From NCBI RefSeq assembly GCF_016863435.1, contig NZ_BOOW01000023.1:124001-188000 (forward strand): 64,000 nt of DNA, given 5' to 3'. Numbering within the stretch: position 1 is the first letter of the stretch; each line of letters starts with the position of its first letter. The notes under the pieces are model-generated. The model did not search any database. It worked only from the letters and a program-made list of their open reading frames with translations, and had not been told where the DNA came from. The position numbers and the translations under genes are program-made. This DNA comes from Sinosporangium siamense (GTDB lineage Bacteria > Actinomycetota > Actinomycetes > Streptosporangiales > Streptosporangiaceae). This document shows positions 1 to 8,659 of the stretch, piece by piece.

Positions 1-1
1 C

Positions 2-451
2 GCCACCATGCGCGAACTCCGCACCACCGTCGCGCTCCTCCGCTCCCCCGGCGAACGCGCGAGCCGCGTGGTCTCCCTGCGTGACGTCGACGCCCTGCTC
101 GCCACCGCACGCTCAGCCGGCATCGACGTCGTCAGCCGCATCGACCCCGCGGTGGCCGGCCTTCCCTCCATGGTCGACGCCGCCGCCTACCGCATCGCGC
201 AGGAAGCCGTCACCAACGTCGTCCGGCACTCAGGCGCCTCTCAAGTGCACATCGAGACCACGATCGCCGACGGCACCCTCACGCTCACCGTCGCCGACAA
301 CGGCAGGGCGAGACCCCCTGCCACCCCCACGGGCCAGGGCATCACGGGAATGACCGAACGTGCCCGCGCCCTCGGCGGCACCCTCACCACCCGCCGCGAA
401 CCGACCGGGTTCACCGTCCACGCCCGCCTCCCCGTGGAGACCCGCCCATGA
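2..451 (+). CDS. sensor histidine kinase, C-terminal part (5' end outside window)
   Basis: The reading frame is open to the left edge, so only the last 150 residues are visible. They carry the end of the dimerisation helix region (a RELRTTVALLR-type segment that follows the HisKA_3 box) and a HATPase domain with an N-box (RIAQEAVTNVVRHS) and a G1 box (VADNGR). This layout is typical of NarX/DesK-type kinases. The stop codon overlaps the start of the next gene (ATGA), so kinase and regulator are translationally coupled and form a two-component pair. The stimulus cannot be read because the sensor part lies outside the window. Confidence 0.9.
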   Translation, partial: ATMRELRTTVALLRSPGERASRVVSLRDVDALLATARSAGIDVVSRIDPAVAGLPSMVDAAAYRIAQEAVTNVVRHSGASQVHIETTIADGTLTLTVADNGRARPPATPTGQGITGMTERARALGGTLTTRREPTGFTVHARLPVETRP

Positions 452-1098
452 TCCGCGTCGTGCTCGTCGAAGACCAGGAACTCGTCCGCGCCGGACTGCG
501 TGCCCTCCTCGGCAACGACCCCGGGATCACGATCGCCGGTGAGGCGGGCTCCGGCCGTACCGGACTGTCACTCACCCGCGAGTTGAAACCCGACGTGGTG
601 CTCATGGACATCCGCATGCCCGACATGAGCGGCCTGGAGGCCACAGCCCTCATCACCGGGGACGAAAACCTGAGGCACACCCGGGTCCTCATCCTGACCA
701 CCTTCGACGACGACGAGGACATCGCCGAGGCCGTGCGCATCGGCGCGGCGGGTTACATCCTCAAGGACATCCCCGCCGACGACCTCCGCCGCGCCGTCCA
801 CACTGTCGCCGCGGGCGACAACTACCTCACGCCCTCCATCACCCGGCGCGTCATGAACCTCGCCCGCGCTCCCCGCCCCGAGCCGCCCGACCCCCGTCTG
901 GCCACTCTCACGCCCCGTGAGCTCGCCGTGCTCCACCGCGTCTCCCTGGGCGAGAGCAACGAGGAGATCGCAGAGGCCCTCTTCATCAGCCCGGCCACGG
1001 CGCGCACCTACATCAGCCGCCTGCTCACCAAACTCGACGCCCGCGACCGCACGGCCCTGGCCGTGCTGGCCCACCGCTCCGGCCTGCCCGACCGCTGA
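448..1098 (+). CDS. NarL/FixJ-family response regulator
   Basis: This 216-residue regulator has an N-terminal receiver domain and a C-terminal LuxR/GerE helix-turn-helix. The receiver shows the acidic pair E8-D9, phospho-acceptor D54 (LMDIRMP), the switch Thr at 84-85 (LILTTFDD) and K106 (ILKD). The DNA-binding domain lies at about 145-210, with the usual LTPRELAVL start and an ISPATARTYISRLL recognition region. Its start overlaps the kinase stop by 4 bp, so it is the cognate partner of that kinase. Its targets are unknown; an exporter or a stress gene outside the window would be usual for the family. Confidence 0.92.
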   Translation: MIRVVLVEDQELVRAGLRALLGNDPGITIAGEAGSGRTGLSLTRELKPDVVLMDIRMPDMSGLEATALITGDENLRHTRVLILTTFDDDEDIAEAVRIGAAGYILKDIPADDLRRAVHTVAAGDNYLTPSITRRVMNLARAPRPEPPDPRLATLTPRELAVLHRVSLGESNEEIAEALFISPATARTYISRLLTKLDARDRTALAVLAHRSGLPDR

Positions 1099-1204
1099 GT
1101 CCGGGGGTTCGCGGACCTTCCGGTACGGCAGAGCCCGCCCCTGCCCTGACGCCCACCGGGCGAGGACATCCACGAGGCGGCGCCCCGGAGGCCCGACGCT
1201 GTCG

Positions 1205-1843
1205 TCAGTCGCCGTCGGCGAGTTCGGCGAGGAGGACGAGGGGGTCGGGCAGCGGGAGACCGGAAGGGGGACGGAGCCAGGTGACGGTGCCGCCGGAGGG
1301 GAGCGTGGACGGCGGGGCGAGGACGTAGCTGTCGCGGCAGTGCCAGCGGAGGCCCGGGGTCTCGTCGATGGTGGCGGGGTCGCAGTCGAGGTCGCAGGAC
1401 CACCACTCGTCGTCGTCTTCGGGGGCTCCTCGGGTGGCGACGAAGAAAAGGACCCGATCGCCTTGCTCGGCGACCGGGCCCGTGGTTTGCCCCTTGGCGT
1501 CCATCCGCTGGAGGGCTGCCATTCCGGCGGCGTGCGGGACGTCGAAGACGTCGAACACCCGGCCGGTGGGAAGGACGATGTTGGCTTCGGGGTCGTGCTG
1601 CCACCAGCGGGTGAGCAGCGAGGTGTCGGTGGTGGCCTGGATGCGCCAGGCGGGGGACAGAGGATGGCCGCCGGGCTCGGGACAGCCGACGCGGTCGCAC
1701 GAGCAGGCTCGGGCTCCTCGGGCGAGCGGATGGGCCCCAGGGGAGGCGGCCCAGCCAAACGAGGCATATTGGAGCACGTTAACGATCATTTTGGTCGGCC
1801 GCGTGCGCCGCTTGCCACGCCGAGCGAGCGGTACCCCCACCAT
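1205..1843 (-). CDS. bifunctional DNA primase/polymerase (prim-pol) domain protein
   Basis: This 212-residue protein resembles the stand-alone AEP/prim-pol N-terminal domain proteins of actinomycetes. Visible family features are an early SFGWAASPGAHPLARG segment, a Cys cluster (CSCDRVGCPEPGGHP), and the VLPTGRVFDVFDVP segment in which the acidic residues D-V-F-D occupy the position of the polymerase metal ligands. The start at 1843 was chosen because GGAGG stands 5-9 nt upstream; the frame is open further upstream but lacks support there. No helicase domain is fused and no integrase or phage gene is nearby, so it may be a chromosomal housekeeping version. Activity is not proven by the motifs alone. 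Confidence 0.8.
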   Translation of the reverse strand: MVGVPLARRGKRRTRPTKMIVNVLQYASFGWAASPGAHPLARGARACSCDRVGCPEPGGHPLSPAWRIQATTDTSLLTRWWQHDPEANIVLPTGRVFDVFDVPHAAGMAALQRMDAKGQTTGPVAEQGDRVLFFVATRGAPEDDDEWWSCDLDCDPATIDETPGLRWHCRDSYVLAPPSTLPSGGTVTWLRPPSGLPLPDPLVLLAELADGD

Positions 1844-2063
1844 TGTGTCCTCCGTCGTCTGTGAGCAGACCCCGGCCATGCCGGGCGCACATCGGGCGGC
1901 CCCGCCTCCCGTGACTTCAGCCCCCAACCCCGAGTGGGACATTCCCCACAAATCAGGACGCTGCACGACAAGCAGCACTGGACTTCGCCACCTGGGACAC
2001 ACCAGCACTTCGTTCTCGCACTCTAACGCACGAGCCCCATCAGGCAGACGCAAACCCCCCAGT

Positions 2064-3047
2064 TCAGAGCCTGCGTGCCACCTCGGTTGCCCAATAGGTG
2101 AGGATCAGATCCGCTCCGGCCCGGCGAATCGCCACAAGTGACTCCATGATCGCTCGGTTGCGGTCGATCCACCCATTGGCCGCAGCAGCCTCGACCATCG
2201 CGTATTCCCCGCTGACCTGATAGGCCGCCACCGGCACGTCCACGGTGTCGCGAACCTGGCGGAGGATGTCGAGATAGGCCAGCGCCGGCTTGACCATCAC
2301 GGCGTCGGCGCCCTCGGCGAGGTCGAGGCGCACCTCGCGTAGCGCCTCGCCGAGCGGCCCCGCGGGGTCCTGCTGGTAGGAGCTGCGGTCGCCGAACTGC
2401 GGTGCGCACTCTGCCGCGTCGCGGAAGGGCCCGTAGAAGGCCGAGGCGTATTTCACGGAGTAGGCCAGGATCGGGATGTGGGCGAACCCGGCCCCGTCGA
2501 GCCCCGCGCGGATGGCGGCCACCTGGCCGTCCATCATGCCGCTTGGCGCGATGACCTGGGAGCCCGCGCGGGCCTGGGCGATCGCGGCGGAGGCGTAGCG
2601 CGCGAGGGTCGCGTCGTTGTCGACCTCGCCGTCCTCGGTGAGGATGCCGCAGTGCCCGTGATCGGTGAACTCGTCCAGGCAGGTGTCGCTCATCACTACG
2701 AGCGCGTCCCCCACCTCGGCCACGACGTCGGCGATCGCACGCTGCACGATGCCGCCGGGGTCGTCGGCGGCTGAGCCGACGGCGTCCTTGACCAGCGGCA
2801 CACCGAACAGGATCATGCCGCCCACCCCCGCCTCGGCCGCCTCGCGGGCGGCCTTGCGGAGCGAGTCACGGCTGTGCTGCACGACACCCGGCATGGAGGC
2901 GACCGGCGCGGGCTCGTCGATGCCCTCTTTGACGAAGACCGGCAGCACCAGATCGGCGGGGTGCAGACGGGTGCCCGCCGTCAGACGGCGCATCGCCGCG
3001 CTTCTGCGCAACCGTCGCGGCCGGGCGACGGGAAACTCCGCGCTCAT
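2064..3047 (-). CDS. hemB: delta-aminolevulinic acid dehydratase (porphobilinogen synthase)
   Basis: Condenses two 5-aminolevulinate molecules into porphobilinogen, the second committed step of tetrapyrrole synthesis. The 327-residue length is normal. Both Schiff-base lysines are visible: K199 in ILAYSVKYAS and K253 in MVKPALAY. The metal-binding segment at about 121-134 reads DTCLDEFTDHGHCG, which keeps two of the three zinc cysteines (C123, C133) but has Asp at the middle position. This mixed site differs from both the all-Cys zinc type and the Cys-less magnesium type. It is the last heme gene of the cluster and is separated from hemD by 137 bp, so it may have its own promoter. Confidence 0.97.
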   Translation of the reverse strand: MSAEFPVARPRRLRRSAAMRRLTAGTRLHPADLVLPVFVKEGIDEPAPVASMPGVVQHSRDSLRKAAREAAEAGVGGMILFGVPLVKDAVGSAADDPGGIVQRAIADVVAEVGDALVVMSDTCLDEFTDHGHCGILTEDGEVDNDATLARYASAAIAQARAGSQVIAPSGMMDGQVAAIRAGLDGAGFAHIPILAYSVKYASAFYGPFRDAAECAPQFGDRSSYQQDPAGPLGEALREVRLDLAEGADAVMVKPALAYLDILRQVRDTVDVPVAAYQVSGEYAMVEAAAANGWIDRNRAIMESLVAIRRAGADLILTYWATEVARRL

Positions 3048-3184
3048 GGGTGGATCCCCCTGTCTCGGGTGGGTAAGCCACTCTCGTCCCGCCTACGGGC
3101 AGTGTCTCACCGGTATGTGGAAACTAGGGGTAAAAGGGCGCAATCTGCGGGAGGACTTATTCCTAATCGGCCCTTCTTCCATGG

Positions 3185-4753
3185 TCAGCGCATGCGCCGA
3201 CGTGCCCCCCTGCGCATCTGCGAAGGCTTGCGCGGGACCTCCCCCGCCTCAAGCGCCGCCTGACGCCCCTTGGCACCGAACTCCGCCAGCGCGGCGGCGA
3301 GCGCGGCGGCGGACGGTTTGTCGGCCATCACGTCGACCCGCAGCCCGAACTCCTCCGCCGTCTTGGCGGTCTGCGGCCCGATGACCGCGATCACGGTGAC
3401 GTGGTGGGGCTTGCCGGCGATGCCCACGAGGTTGCGGACCGTGCTCGACGAGGTGAACAGCACCGCGTCGAACCCGCCGCCCTTGATCGCCTCCCGGATC
3501 GGCGCCGGCGGCGGCGCCGCCCGCACCGTGCGGTAGGCCGTGACGTCGTCGCACTCCCAGCCGAGCTCGGTGAGCCCGGCCACGAGGGTCTCGGTCGCGA
3601 TGTCCGCGCGGGGCAGCAGCACCCGGTTGATCGGGTCGAGCATCGAGTCGTACGGTGGCCACTCGGCGAGCAGGCCCTCGGAGGACTGCTCACCCGTGGG
3701 CACGAGGTCGGGCTTGACGCCGAAGTCGATCAGGGCTCGCGAGGTGGCGTCCCCGACGGAGGCCACCTTGAGCCCGGCGAACGCGCGGGCGTCCAAGCCG
3801 TATTCCTCGAACTTCTCTCTGACCGCCTTCACCGCGTTGGCGCTCGTGAAGGCCACCCACTCGTAGCGGCCGGTGACGAGCCCCTTGATCGCGCGGTCCA
3901 TCTGCTGCGGGGTGCGGGGCGGCTCGACCGAGATGGTCGGCACCTCCTCGGGCACCGCGCCATAGGAGCTGAGCTGCTCCGACAACGCCGCGGACTGCTC
4001 CTTGGTGCGCGGCACGAGCACCCGCCACCCGAACAGCGGCTTGGTCTCGAACCACGACATGCGCTCCCGCATGCCGACGGCGTCGCCCACCACGATCACG
4101 GCGGGCTCGGTCATGCCGGCGTGCTTGAGGTCGGCCTGCAGCCGTCCGAGCGAGGACACCACCGTGTATTGCTCGGTCGTGGTGCCGCCGCAGCTCACCG
4201 CGACCGGGGTGGTGTCGGCCCGGCCGCCCGCGATCAGCGCCTTGGCGATCGGCACCGCCTCCGCCACACCGTTGTAGATCACCAGCGTGCCGGGGCAGTG
4301 GGCGTGCGACGACCAGTCCTGCTCCTGCGCCGCGTCGACGATCCTGAACTCGGGGACTGCGGTCGCCGGGGGGATGCCGGCATAGGTCAGCACGGCAGTG
4401 GCGGGCGGCACACCGGGCACGATCTCGAAGTCCACCTCCGCTTTCACACAGGCCGCGACCTCCTCGGTGATCGACGAGAAGAACATCGGATCGCCCGCGC
4501 ACAGCCTGACGACGATCTTGCCGTCCTTCGCCGCGTGCACGGCGGCCGACGGGAGCTCCCCTTCGGCGATCTCGACGCCTTCCCGGCAGTGGCGCAGCTG
4601 GGCGCCGTATGTCTCACGGTCGAGGACGACGATGTCGGCCCGCGCCAGCAGGTCGGCACCCCGCAGGGTCAGCAGGTGCTCGTCACCGGGCCCGGCGCCC
4701 ACAAAGGCGACGAATCCGGTCTGGTGCTCAGAGGTTGGACTTGCGGAGCTCAA
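3185..4753 (-). CDS. hemD: fused uroporphyrinogen-III C-methyltransferase / uroporphyrinogen-III synthase
   Basis: This 522-residue two-domain enzyme has an N-terminal SAM-dependent methyltransferase (about 12-245) with the GAGPGD loop, VRLCAGDPMFFSS and a PGVPPATA segment. The C-terminal HemD domain (about 255-500) starts with GWRVLVPRTKEQ and carries the VAFTSANAV and LFTSSSTVRNL signatures. HemD cyclises hydroxymethylbilane to uroporphyrinogen III; the methyltransferase half would divert it to precorrin-2 for siroheme or cobalamin. The methyltransferase GDP motif differs from classic CobA, so its activity is inferred. The tail is very basic (MRRGARRRMR). The start overlaps the hemC stop (ATGA). 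Such fusions are usual in actinobacteria. Confidence 0.94.
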   Translation of the reverse strand: MSSASPTSEHQTGFVAFVGAGPGDEHLLTLRGADLLARADIVVLDRETYGAQLRHCREGVEIAEGELPSAAVHAAKDGKIVVRLCAGDPMFFSSITEEVAACVKAEVDFEIVPGVPPATAVLTYAGIPPATAVPEFRIVDAAQEQDWSSHAHCPGTLVIYNGVAEAVPIAKALIAGGRADTTPVAVSCGGTTTEQYTVVSSLGRLQADLKHAGMTEPAVIVVGDAVGMRERMSWFETKPLFGWRVLVPRTKEQSAALSEQLSSYGAVPEEVPTISVEPPRTPQQMDRAIKGLVTGRYEWVAFTSANAVKAVREKFEEYGLDARAFAGLKVASVGDATSRALIDFGVKPDLVPTGEQSSEGLLAEWPPYDSMLDPINRVLLPRADIATETLVAGLTELGWECDDVTAYRTVRAAPPPAPIREAIKGGGFDAVLFTSSSTVRNLVGIAGKPHHVTVIAVIGPQTAKTAEEFGLRVDVMADKPSAAALAAALAEFGAKGRQAALEAGEVPRKPSQMRRGARRRMR

Positions 4754-5661
4754 TGGGACTGCTCCCCCATCAACGTGTCGGCCCCTTCCGCGATCATGGC
4801 GGACGCGAGATCACGCCCGAGCTCCATGGCCGAAGCAGAGGTCCCGGCGGTGGACTTGCGGACCGCGCGTCTGCCGTCGACGTCGACGACGGTTGCGGTC
4901 AGGTTGAGAGTGTGCCCGTCATCGACGGCGAACGCACCCACGGGTGCGGCACACCCCGCTTCGAGAGCGGCGAGCACGGCCCGCTCGGCCGTCACCGCCG
5001 CCCTGGTCTTGGGGTCGTCGAGCACGCCGAGCAGCTCGATCAGATCGGTCCTGCCCGCGAGACACTCGACGGCGAGGGCGCCCTGGCCGGGGGCCGGCAG
5101 CATCTCCTCGACCTCGAAAGTCTGGGCGATCTCGTCGTCGCGGCCGATCCTGAAGAGCCCGGCGGCGGCCAGCACCACCGCGTCCAGCTCACCGGAATGC
5201 ACCTTAGCGATGCGTGTGTCGGCGTTGCCGCGGATCGGGACGTAGGTCAGGTCGGGGCGCAGCATCTTGAGCTGGGCCACGCGGCGCGGCGAGCCGGTGC
5301 CGACAACCGCGCCGGAGCAGAGATCGGCGAGCTTCAAGGGGCCGACGAGCGCGTCGCGGTGGTCGTGCCTGGCCGGGATCGCGGCGAGCGTGAGCCGCTC
5401 GTCGGGGGCGGTCGGCAGGTCCTTCAGCGAGTGCACCGCGAAGTCGATCTCGCCTTCGACCAGCTTGTCGCGCAGCGCGCTCACGAAGACGCCCGTGCCG
5501 CCGAGCTGGGCGAGGTGGGCCTTGGTCACGTCGCCGAAGGTCGTGACACCGACGAGCTCCACCGCCCGGCCCGTCGCGGCGGTGAGCCAGTCGGCCACCA
5601 TCTGCGACTGCGTCGTCGCCATCAGGCTGCGTCGCGTGCCGAGGCGCAGGGCAGCGGTCAC
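4750..5661 (-). CDS. hemC: hydroxymethylbilane synthase (porphobilinogen deaminase)
   Basis: Polymerises four porphobilinogens into the linear tetrapyrrole hydroxymethylbilane. The 303-residue protein has family length. It shows the N-terminal LRLGTRRS segment, the catalytic Asp at 81 in FAVHSLKDLPT, the GTGSPRR and RGNADTR arginine-rich cofactor-binding motifs, and C237 (EAGCAAPVGA), which holds the dipyrromethane cofactor. Its start overlaps the hemA stop and its stop overlaps the hemD start, both by 4 bp, so it sits in the middle of a translationally coupled operon. Confidence 0.98.
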   Translation of the reverse strand: MTAALRLGTRRSLMATTQSQMVADWLTAATGRAVELVGVTTFGDVTKAHLAQLGGTGVFVSALRDKLVEGEIDFAVHSLKDLPTAPDERLTLAAIPARHDHRDALVGPLKLADLCSGAVVGTGSPRRVAQLKMLRPDLTYVPIRGNADTRIAKVHSGELDAVVLAAAGLFRIGRDDEIAQTFEVEEMLPAPGQGALAVECLAGRTDLIELLGVLDDPKTRAAVTAERAVLAALEAGCAAPVGAFAVDDGHTLNLTATVVDVDGRRAVRKSTAGTSASAMELGRDLASAMIAEGADTLMGEQSH

Positions 5662-6965
5662 CGGTCCACCTCCGTGTCGATCGTCTCCGGCCGTCTCACG
5701 GCCTCGGGCACCTTCGGATCCAGATCGAACAGCTCACGCAGGGCCTCCGCATAATGATCGCCTGCTGAGGAGGCGGCGAGCCGTTTGACACGCACAGTGG
5801 GCTCGTGCAGGAGCTTGTCCACCACACGGCGCACGGTCTGGGTCACCTCGTCGCGCACCCGGCCGTCGATCTCGGGAACCCGCGAGACCAGCCTGCCGAG
5901 CTCGGCGGCCACCACCTCGGCCGCCTTGCTGCGCAGCGCCACGACGGTCGGGGTCACCCGGGCCGCGCGCTCGCCTTCCAAATATGCCTCGACCTCGGCG
6001 CAGACGATGCGCTTGGCCGCTTCGAGCGCCTCGTCGCGTCCGCCGCCTCCCGCCCCGAGCCCGGACTCCTGCATGGTCTCAAGATCGATGAGCGTGACGC
6101 CGCCGAGGGCGCGCACAGCAGGGTCGACGTCGTGGGGAAGCGCGAGGTCGAGCAGGACCAGCGGCCTGTCGCGGGCCTCGATCATGTCGGGGGTGATCAC
6201 CAGGTTGCCCGCTCCCGTGCACGACACCACGAGATCGGCCTCGGTCAGCTCGGCCGCCACCTGGTCCAGCCGCACCGCGCGCCCGCCGACCGTCTCGGCG
6301 AGCCGCAGGCCGCGCTCGAAGGTGCGGTTGGCGACCACGATGTCGGTGACGCCCTCACGGACCAGCGTCGCCGCGGTTAGGGCACTCATCGAGCCCGCGC
6401 CGACCACCAGGGCGCTTTTGCCCGCCACCTCGCCGAACACGCGCTCGGCCAGCAGGAGCCCGACCCCGACCAGCGACGCGCCGGCGCGGTCGATGCCGGT
6501 CTCGGTGTGGGCCCGCTTGCCGACCCGGAGCGCCTGCTGTGCGAGCTCGTTGAGTGTCGGGCCGAGCGTGCCGTATTCCTGTGCGAGCTTGAGCGCCTGG
6601 CGTACCTGCCCGAGGATCTGCCCCTCGCCGAGCACCATCGAGTCGAGGCCGCACGCGACGGAGAACAGGTGCTCGACGGCCCGGTCCTCGTAGTGGACGT
6701 ACATGTGCGGGGTCAGCCCTTCGACGGGCACCCCGGAGTGGTCGCTGAGGAGCTGGGTCAGCGCGTTGAGCGCGCCGTGGAACCGGTCCACGTCGGCGAA
6801 GACCTCGACGCGGTTGCAGGTCGAGATGACCATGACCTCGGCCACGGAGGTGTCTTGGTGTGCATCGTGCAGCAGTTTGACCAGGGCGTCACCCGACACC
6901 GACAGCTTCTCGAGCAGCGTGACGGGCGCCGTGCGGTGGCTGACGCCTAGGGCGAGGACACTCAT
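5658..6965 (-). CDS. hemA: glutamyl-tRNA reductase
   Basis: Reduces glutamyl-tRNA(Glu) to glutamate-1-semialdehyde, the entry point of C5-pathway heme synthesis. The 435-residue protein has the catalytic Cys at 50 in VISTCNRVEV, an N-terminal LGVSHRTAP motif, the conserved LGEGQILGQV segment, an NADPH-binding ALVVGAGSMS loop and the C-terminal dimerisation helices. The start overlaps the rex stop by 4 bp (ATGA). This makes entry into the pathway co-transcribed with, and probably controlled by, the NADH/NAD sensor Rex. Confidence 0.98.
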   Translation of the reverse strand: MSVLALGVSHRTAPVTLLEKLSVSGDALVKLLHDAHQDTSVAEVMVISTCNRVEVFADVDRFHGALNALTQLLSDHSGVPVEGLTPHMYVHYEDRAVEHLFSVACGLDSMVLGEGQILGQVRQALKLAQEYGTLGPTLNELAQQALRVGKRAHTETGIDRAGASLVGVGLLLAERVFGEVAGKSALVVGAGSMSALTAATLVREGVTDIVVANRTFERGLRLAETVGGRAVRLDQVAAELTEADLVVSCTGAGNLVITPDMIEARDRPLVLLDLALPHDVDPAVRALGGVTLIDLETMQESGLGAGGGGRDEALEAAKRIVCAEVEAYLEGERAARVTPTVVALRSKAAEVVAAELGRLVSRVPEIDGRVRDEVTQTVRRVVDKLLHEPTVRVKRLAASSAGDHYAEALRELFDLDPKVPEAVRRPETIDTEVDR

Positions 6966-7744
6966 CGCGCCTCCCCGTCATCCGTCGGTCTAACCGACGG
7001 CACCGAACCCAGCGAGCCCAGGACATCCGGAGAGATCGAAAGATCCACCGACTTGGGCCACTCCTCGGCCATTACCGGCCCCCCACTCATACGATCCGCT
7101 TTGCGCTGCTCGTGAAACGCGAGGATCTGCAGTTCAATTGATAGATCAACTTTACGGACATCAACGTCGTCCGACACGGACAAGACGACCGGGGCGAAGT
7201 TCAAAATGCTCGTGACGCCCGCTGATATCACTCGGTCGCAGACCTGCTGGGCCGCCGCGGCGGGAGTCGCGATCACCACGATCGACACGTCCCGTCGCCG
7301 GATCACGGCCTCCAGTTCGTCGATGTGCTCCACATTCAATCCCGCGATGTGGTCGCCCACCACCTCGGGGTCGGCGTCGAAGAGCGCGGCGACCCTGAAC
7401 CCGCGCGACACGAATCCCCCGTAGTTGGCGAGGGCGCGGCCCAGGTTGCCGACGCCGATGATCGCGACCGCCCAGTCCTGGGTCAGGCCGAGCTCGCGCG
7501 AGATCTGGTAGATCAGGTATTCGACGTCGTAGCCGACACCGCGGGTGCCGTATGACCCGAGGTGGGACAGGTCCTTGCGTAGCTTCGCCGAATTCACCCC
7601 CGCCGCCACAGCCAGATCCTCCGAGCTCACCGTCGACACCCCGCGCTCCGCCATCCCGTTGAGCGCCCGCAGATAGAGCGGCAGCCGGGCGACGGTCGCC
7701 TCGGGGATGCCACGTTCGCGAGCTTGGGACAGTCGGCGGGTCAC
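6962..7744 (-). CDS. rex: redox-sensing transcriptional repressor Rex
   Basis: Rex senses the NADH/NAD+ ratio; NADH binding releases it from DNA. This 260-residue protein has the N-terminal winged helix (IPEATVARLPLYLRAL ... GVNSAKLRKDLSHLGSYG) and a Rossmann fold with VAIIGVGNLGRAL, followed by the GVTSILNFAP segment and the domain-swapped C-terminal helix (ELQILAFHEQRK). The start codon is GTG, with CTGGAG about 9 nt upstream. It is the first gene of the rex-hemA-hemC-hemD operon, the same order as in Streptomyces. A palindrome 110 bp upstream matches the Rex operator, indicating autoregulation. Confidence 0.97.
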   Translation of the reverse strand: MTRRLSQARERGIPEATVARLPLYLRALNGMAERGVSTVSSEDLAVAAGVNSAKLRKDLSHLGSYGTRGVGYDVEYLIYQISRELGLTQDWAVAIIGVGNLGRALANYGGFVSRGFRVAALFDADPEVVGDHIAGLNVEHIDELEAVIRRRDVSIVVIATPAAAAQQVCDRVISAGVTSILNFAPVVLSVSDDVDVRKVDLSIELQILAFHEQRKADRMSGGPVMAEEWPKSVDLSISPDVLGSLGSVPSVRPTDDGEAR

Positions 7745-7853
7745 GTGCCGGAGCTCCAGGGGGACAGGTCGTCCGGCGCGGCCCTGCCGCTGGCACGGAT
7801 GCGACGGATTACGGAATCATCGAGGTGAGAACACTGCTCCCCCAGGTTAATCC

Positions 7854-7875
7854 CTTTGTGAACCGACGCACAAAG
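7854..7875. promoter_or_regulatory. Rex operator (ROP) in the rex/glutaredoxin intergenic region
   Basis: A palindrome with perfect 7-bp arms, CTTTGTG-N8-CACAAAG. Its 18-bp core matches the known Rex operator consensus TTGTGAA-N4-TTCACAA at all but two inner positions of the right half. It lies 110 bp upstream of the rex start and about 170 bp upstream of the divergent glutaredoxin gene. It therefore most likely mediates autorepression of rex-hemACD. Confidence 0.85.
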
Positions 7876-8043
7876 TCGCTGTACACAGTCGGCCCCTCTT
7901 CCCTGATCCCGCGCTCCCGCCAAGCCCGCGCACAGCCGGCCTTCCGACCTGCGGAAACCCCGTCCGGCCAGGCCCTGCGGAAAAGGTGAAAGACTTTCAG
8001 CCGGCCGGCGGACCGGCCGGGGACCTCGGCTACGGTGAACGAC

Positions 8044-8289
8044 ATGGCCCACGCTCACCATCGCATCACCCTCCTCGGCAAGCCCGGCTGTCACCTCTGC
8101 GACGAGGCACGCGCCATCATCGAGCGGGTCGCCGGCGACCTCGGCGTGCCATGGGAGGAGCAGGACATCACCCAGTCTCCCGAGCTCAACGAGAAATACT
8201 GGGAGATGATCCCCGTCACCCTCATCGACGGTGTCCAGCACGACTTCTGGCGGGTGAACGAGGCCCGCCTCCGCGCCGCCCTCACCTGA
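8044..8289 (+). CDS. glutaredoxin-family (DUF836-like) thiol protein
   Basis: A small thioredoxin-fold protein of 81 residues. It starts with a beta strand (ITLLGKPGCHLC) carrying the redox CxxC pair, followed by helix 1 (DEARAIIERV), then the cis-Pro motif IPVT before strand 3 (LIDG). The family reduces disulfides or mixed thiols in the cytoplasm; the partner is unknown. It is divergent from rex, which fits a redox context. An in-frame GTG at 8035 is an alternative start; neither has a strong ribosome-binding site, so the first three residues are uncertain. Confidence 0.85.
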   Translation: MAHAHHRITLLGKPGCHLCDEARAIIERVAGDLGVPWEEQDITQSPELNEKYWEMIPVTLIDGVQHDFWRVNEARLRAALT

Positions 8290-8528
8290 ACCGCCGGACC
8301 GGCCCCTGTTCGAACCGGCCTGCCTGAACCGGCGGGCCGGCACGGCCGATCCCGCCCTTCGAAATCTACGCCTGAGACCCGCCGGAGACCACCCCGGTCC
8401 CACCCCCTACCGGCCCCACGGCCGGCAGGGCCACCCCCACGCCCCGGCCAGGGTGGCACACACGATCACTCAAGTCTGATCACAGCGGCCCGACCCGCAC
8501 CCCCAATCACCCGGCGCCGACAAGCGTG

Positions 8529-8606
8529 TACGGCCCAACCCGGCACGGCCCAACCCGGCACGGCGCAACCCGGCACGGCGCAACCCGGCACGGCGCAAGC
8601 CGGGCG
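8529..8606. repeat. 15-bp tandem repeat, four full copies plus degenerate ends
   Basis: The unit CAACCCGGCACGGCG is repeated head to tail at 8536-8595. The first copy differs at its last base, and degenerate partial copies flank the array. In the minus direction it would encode a five-residue repeat (APCRV), but no supported gene covers it. It sits in decayed sequence immediately downstream of the phosphoribosyltransferase remnant. Confidence 0.85.
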
Positions 8607-8659
8607 TCAGCCAACGCCCTCGCCGGGCCGGGGCCGGCTCCGAGGCCGACGCCCTCGAA

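Noticed and set aside
8526-8606. CRISPR-like array at the 15-bp repeat
   Set aside because: The units are directly adjacent with no spacers and are too short; it is a simple tandem repeat.
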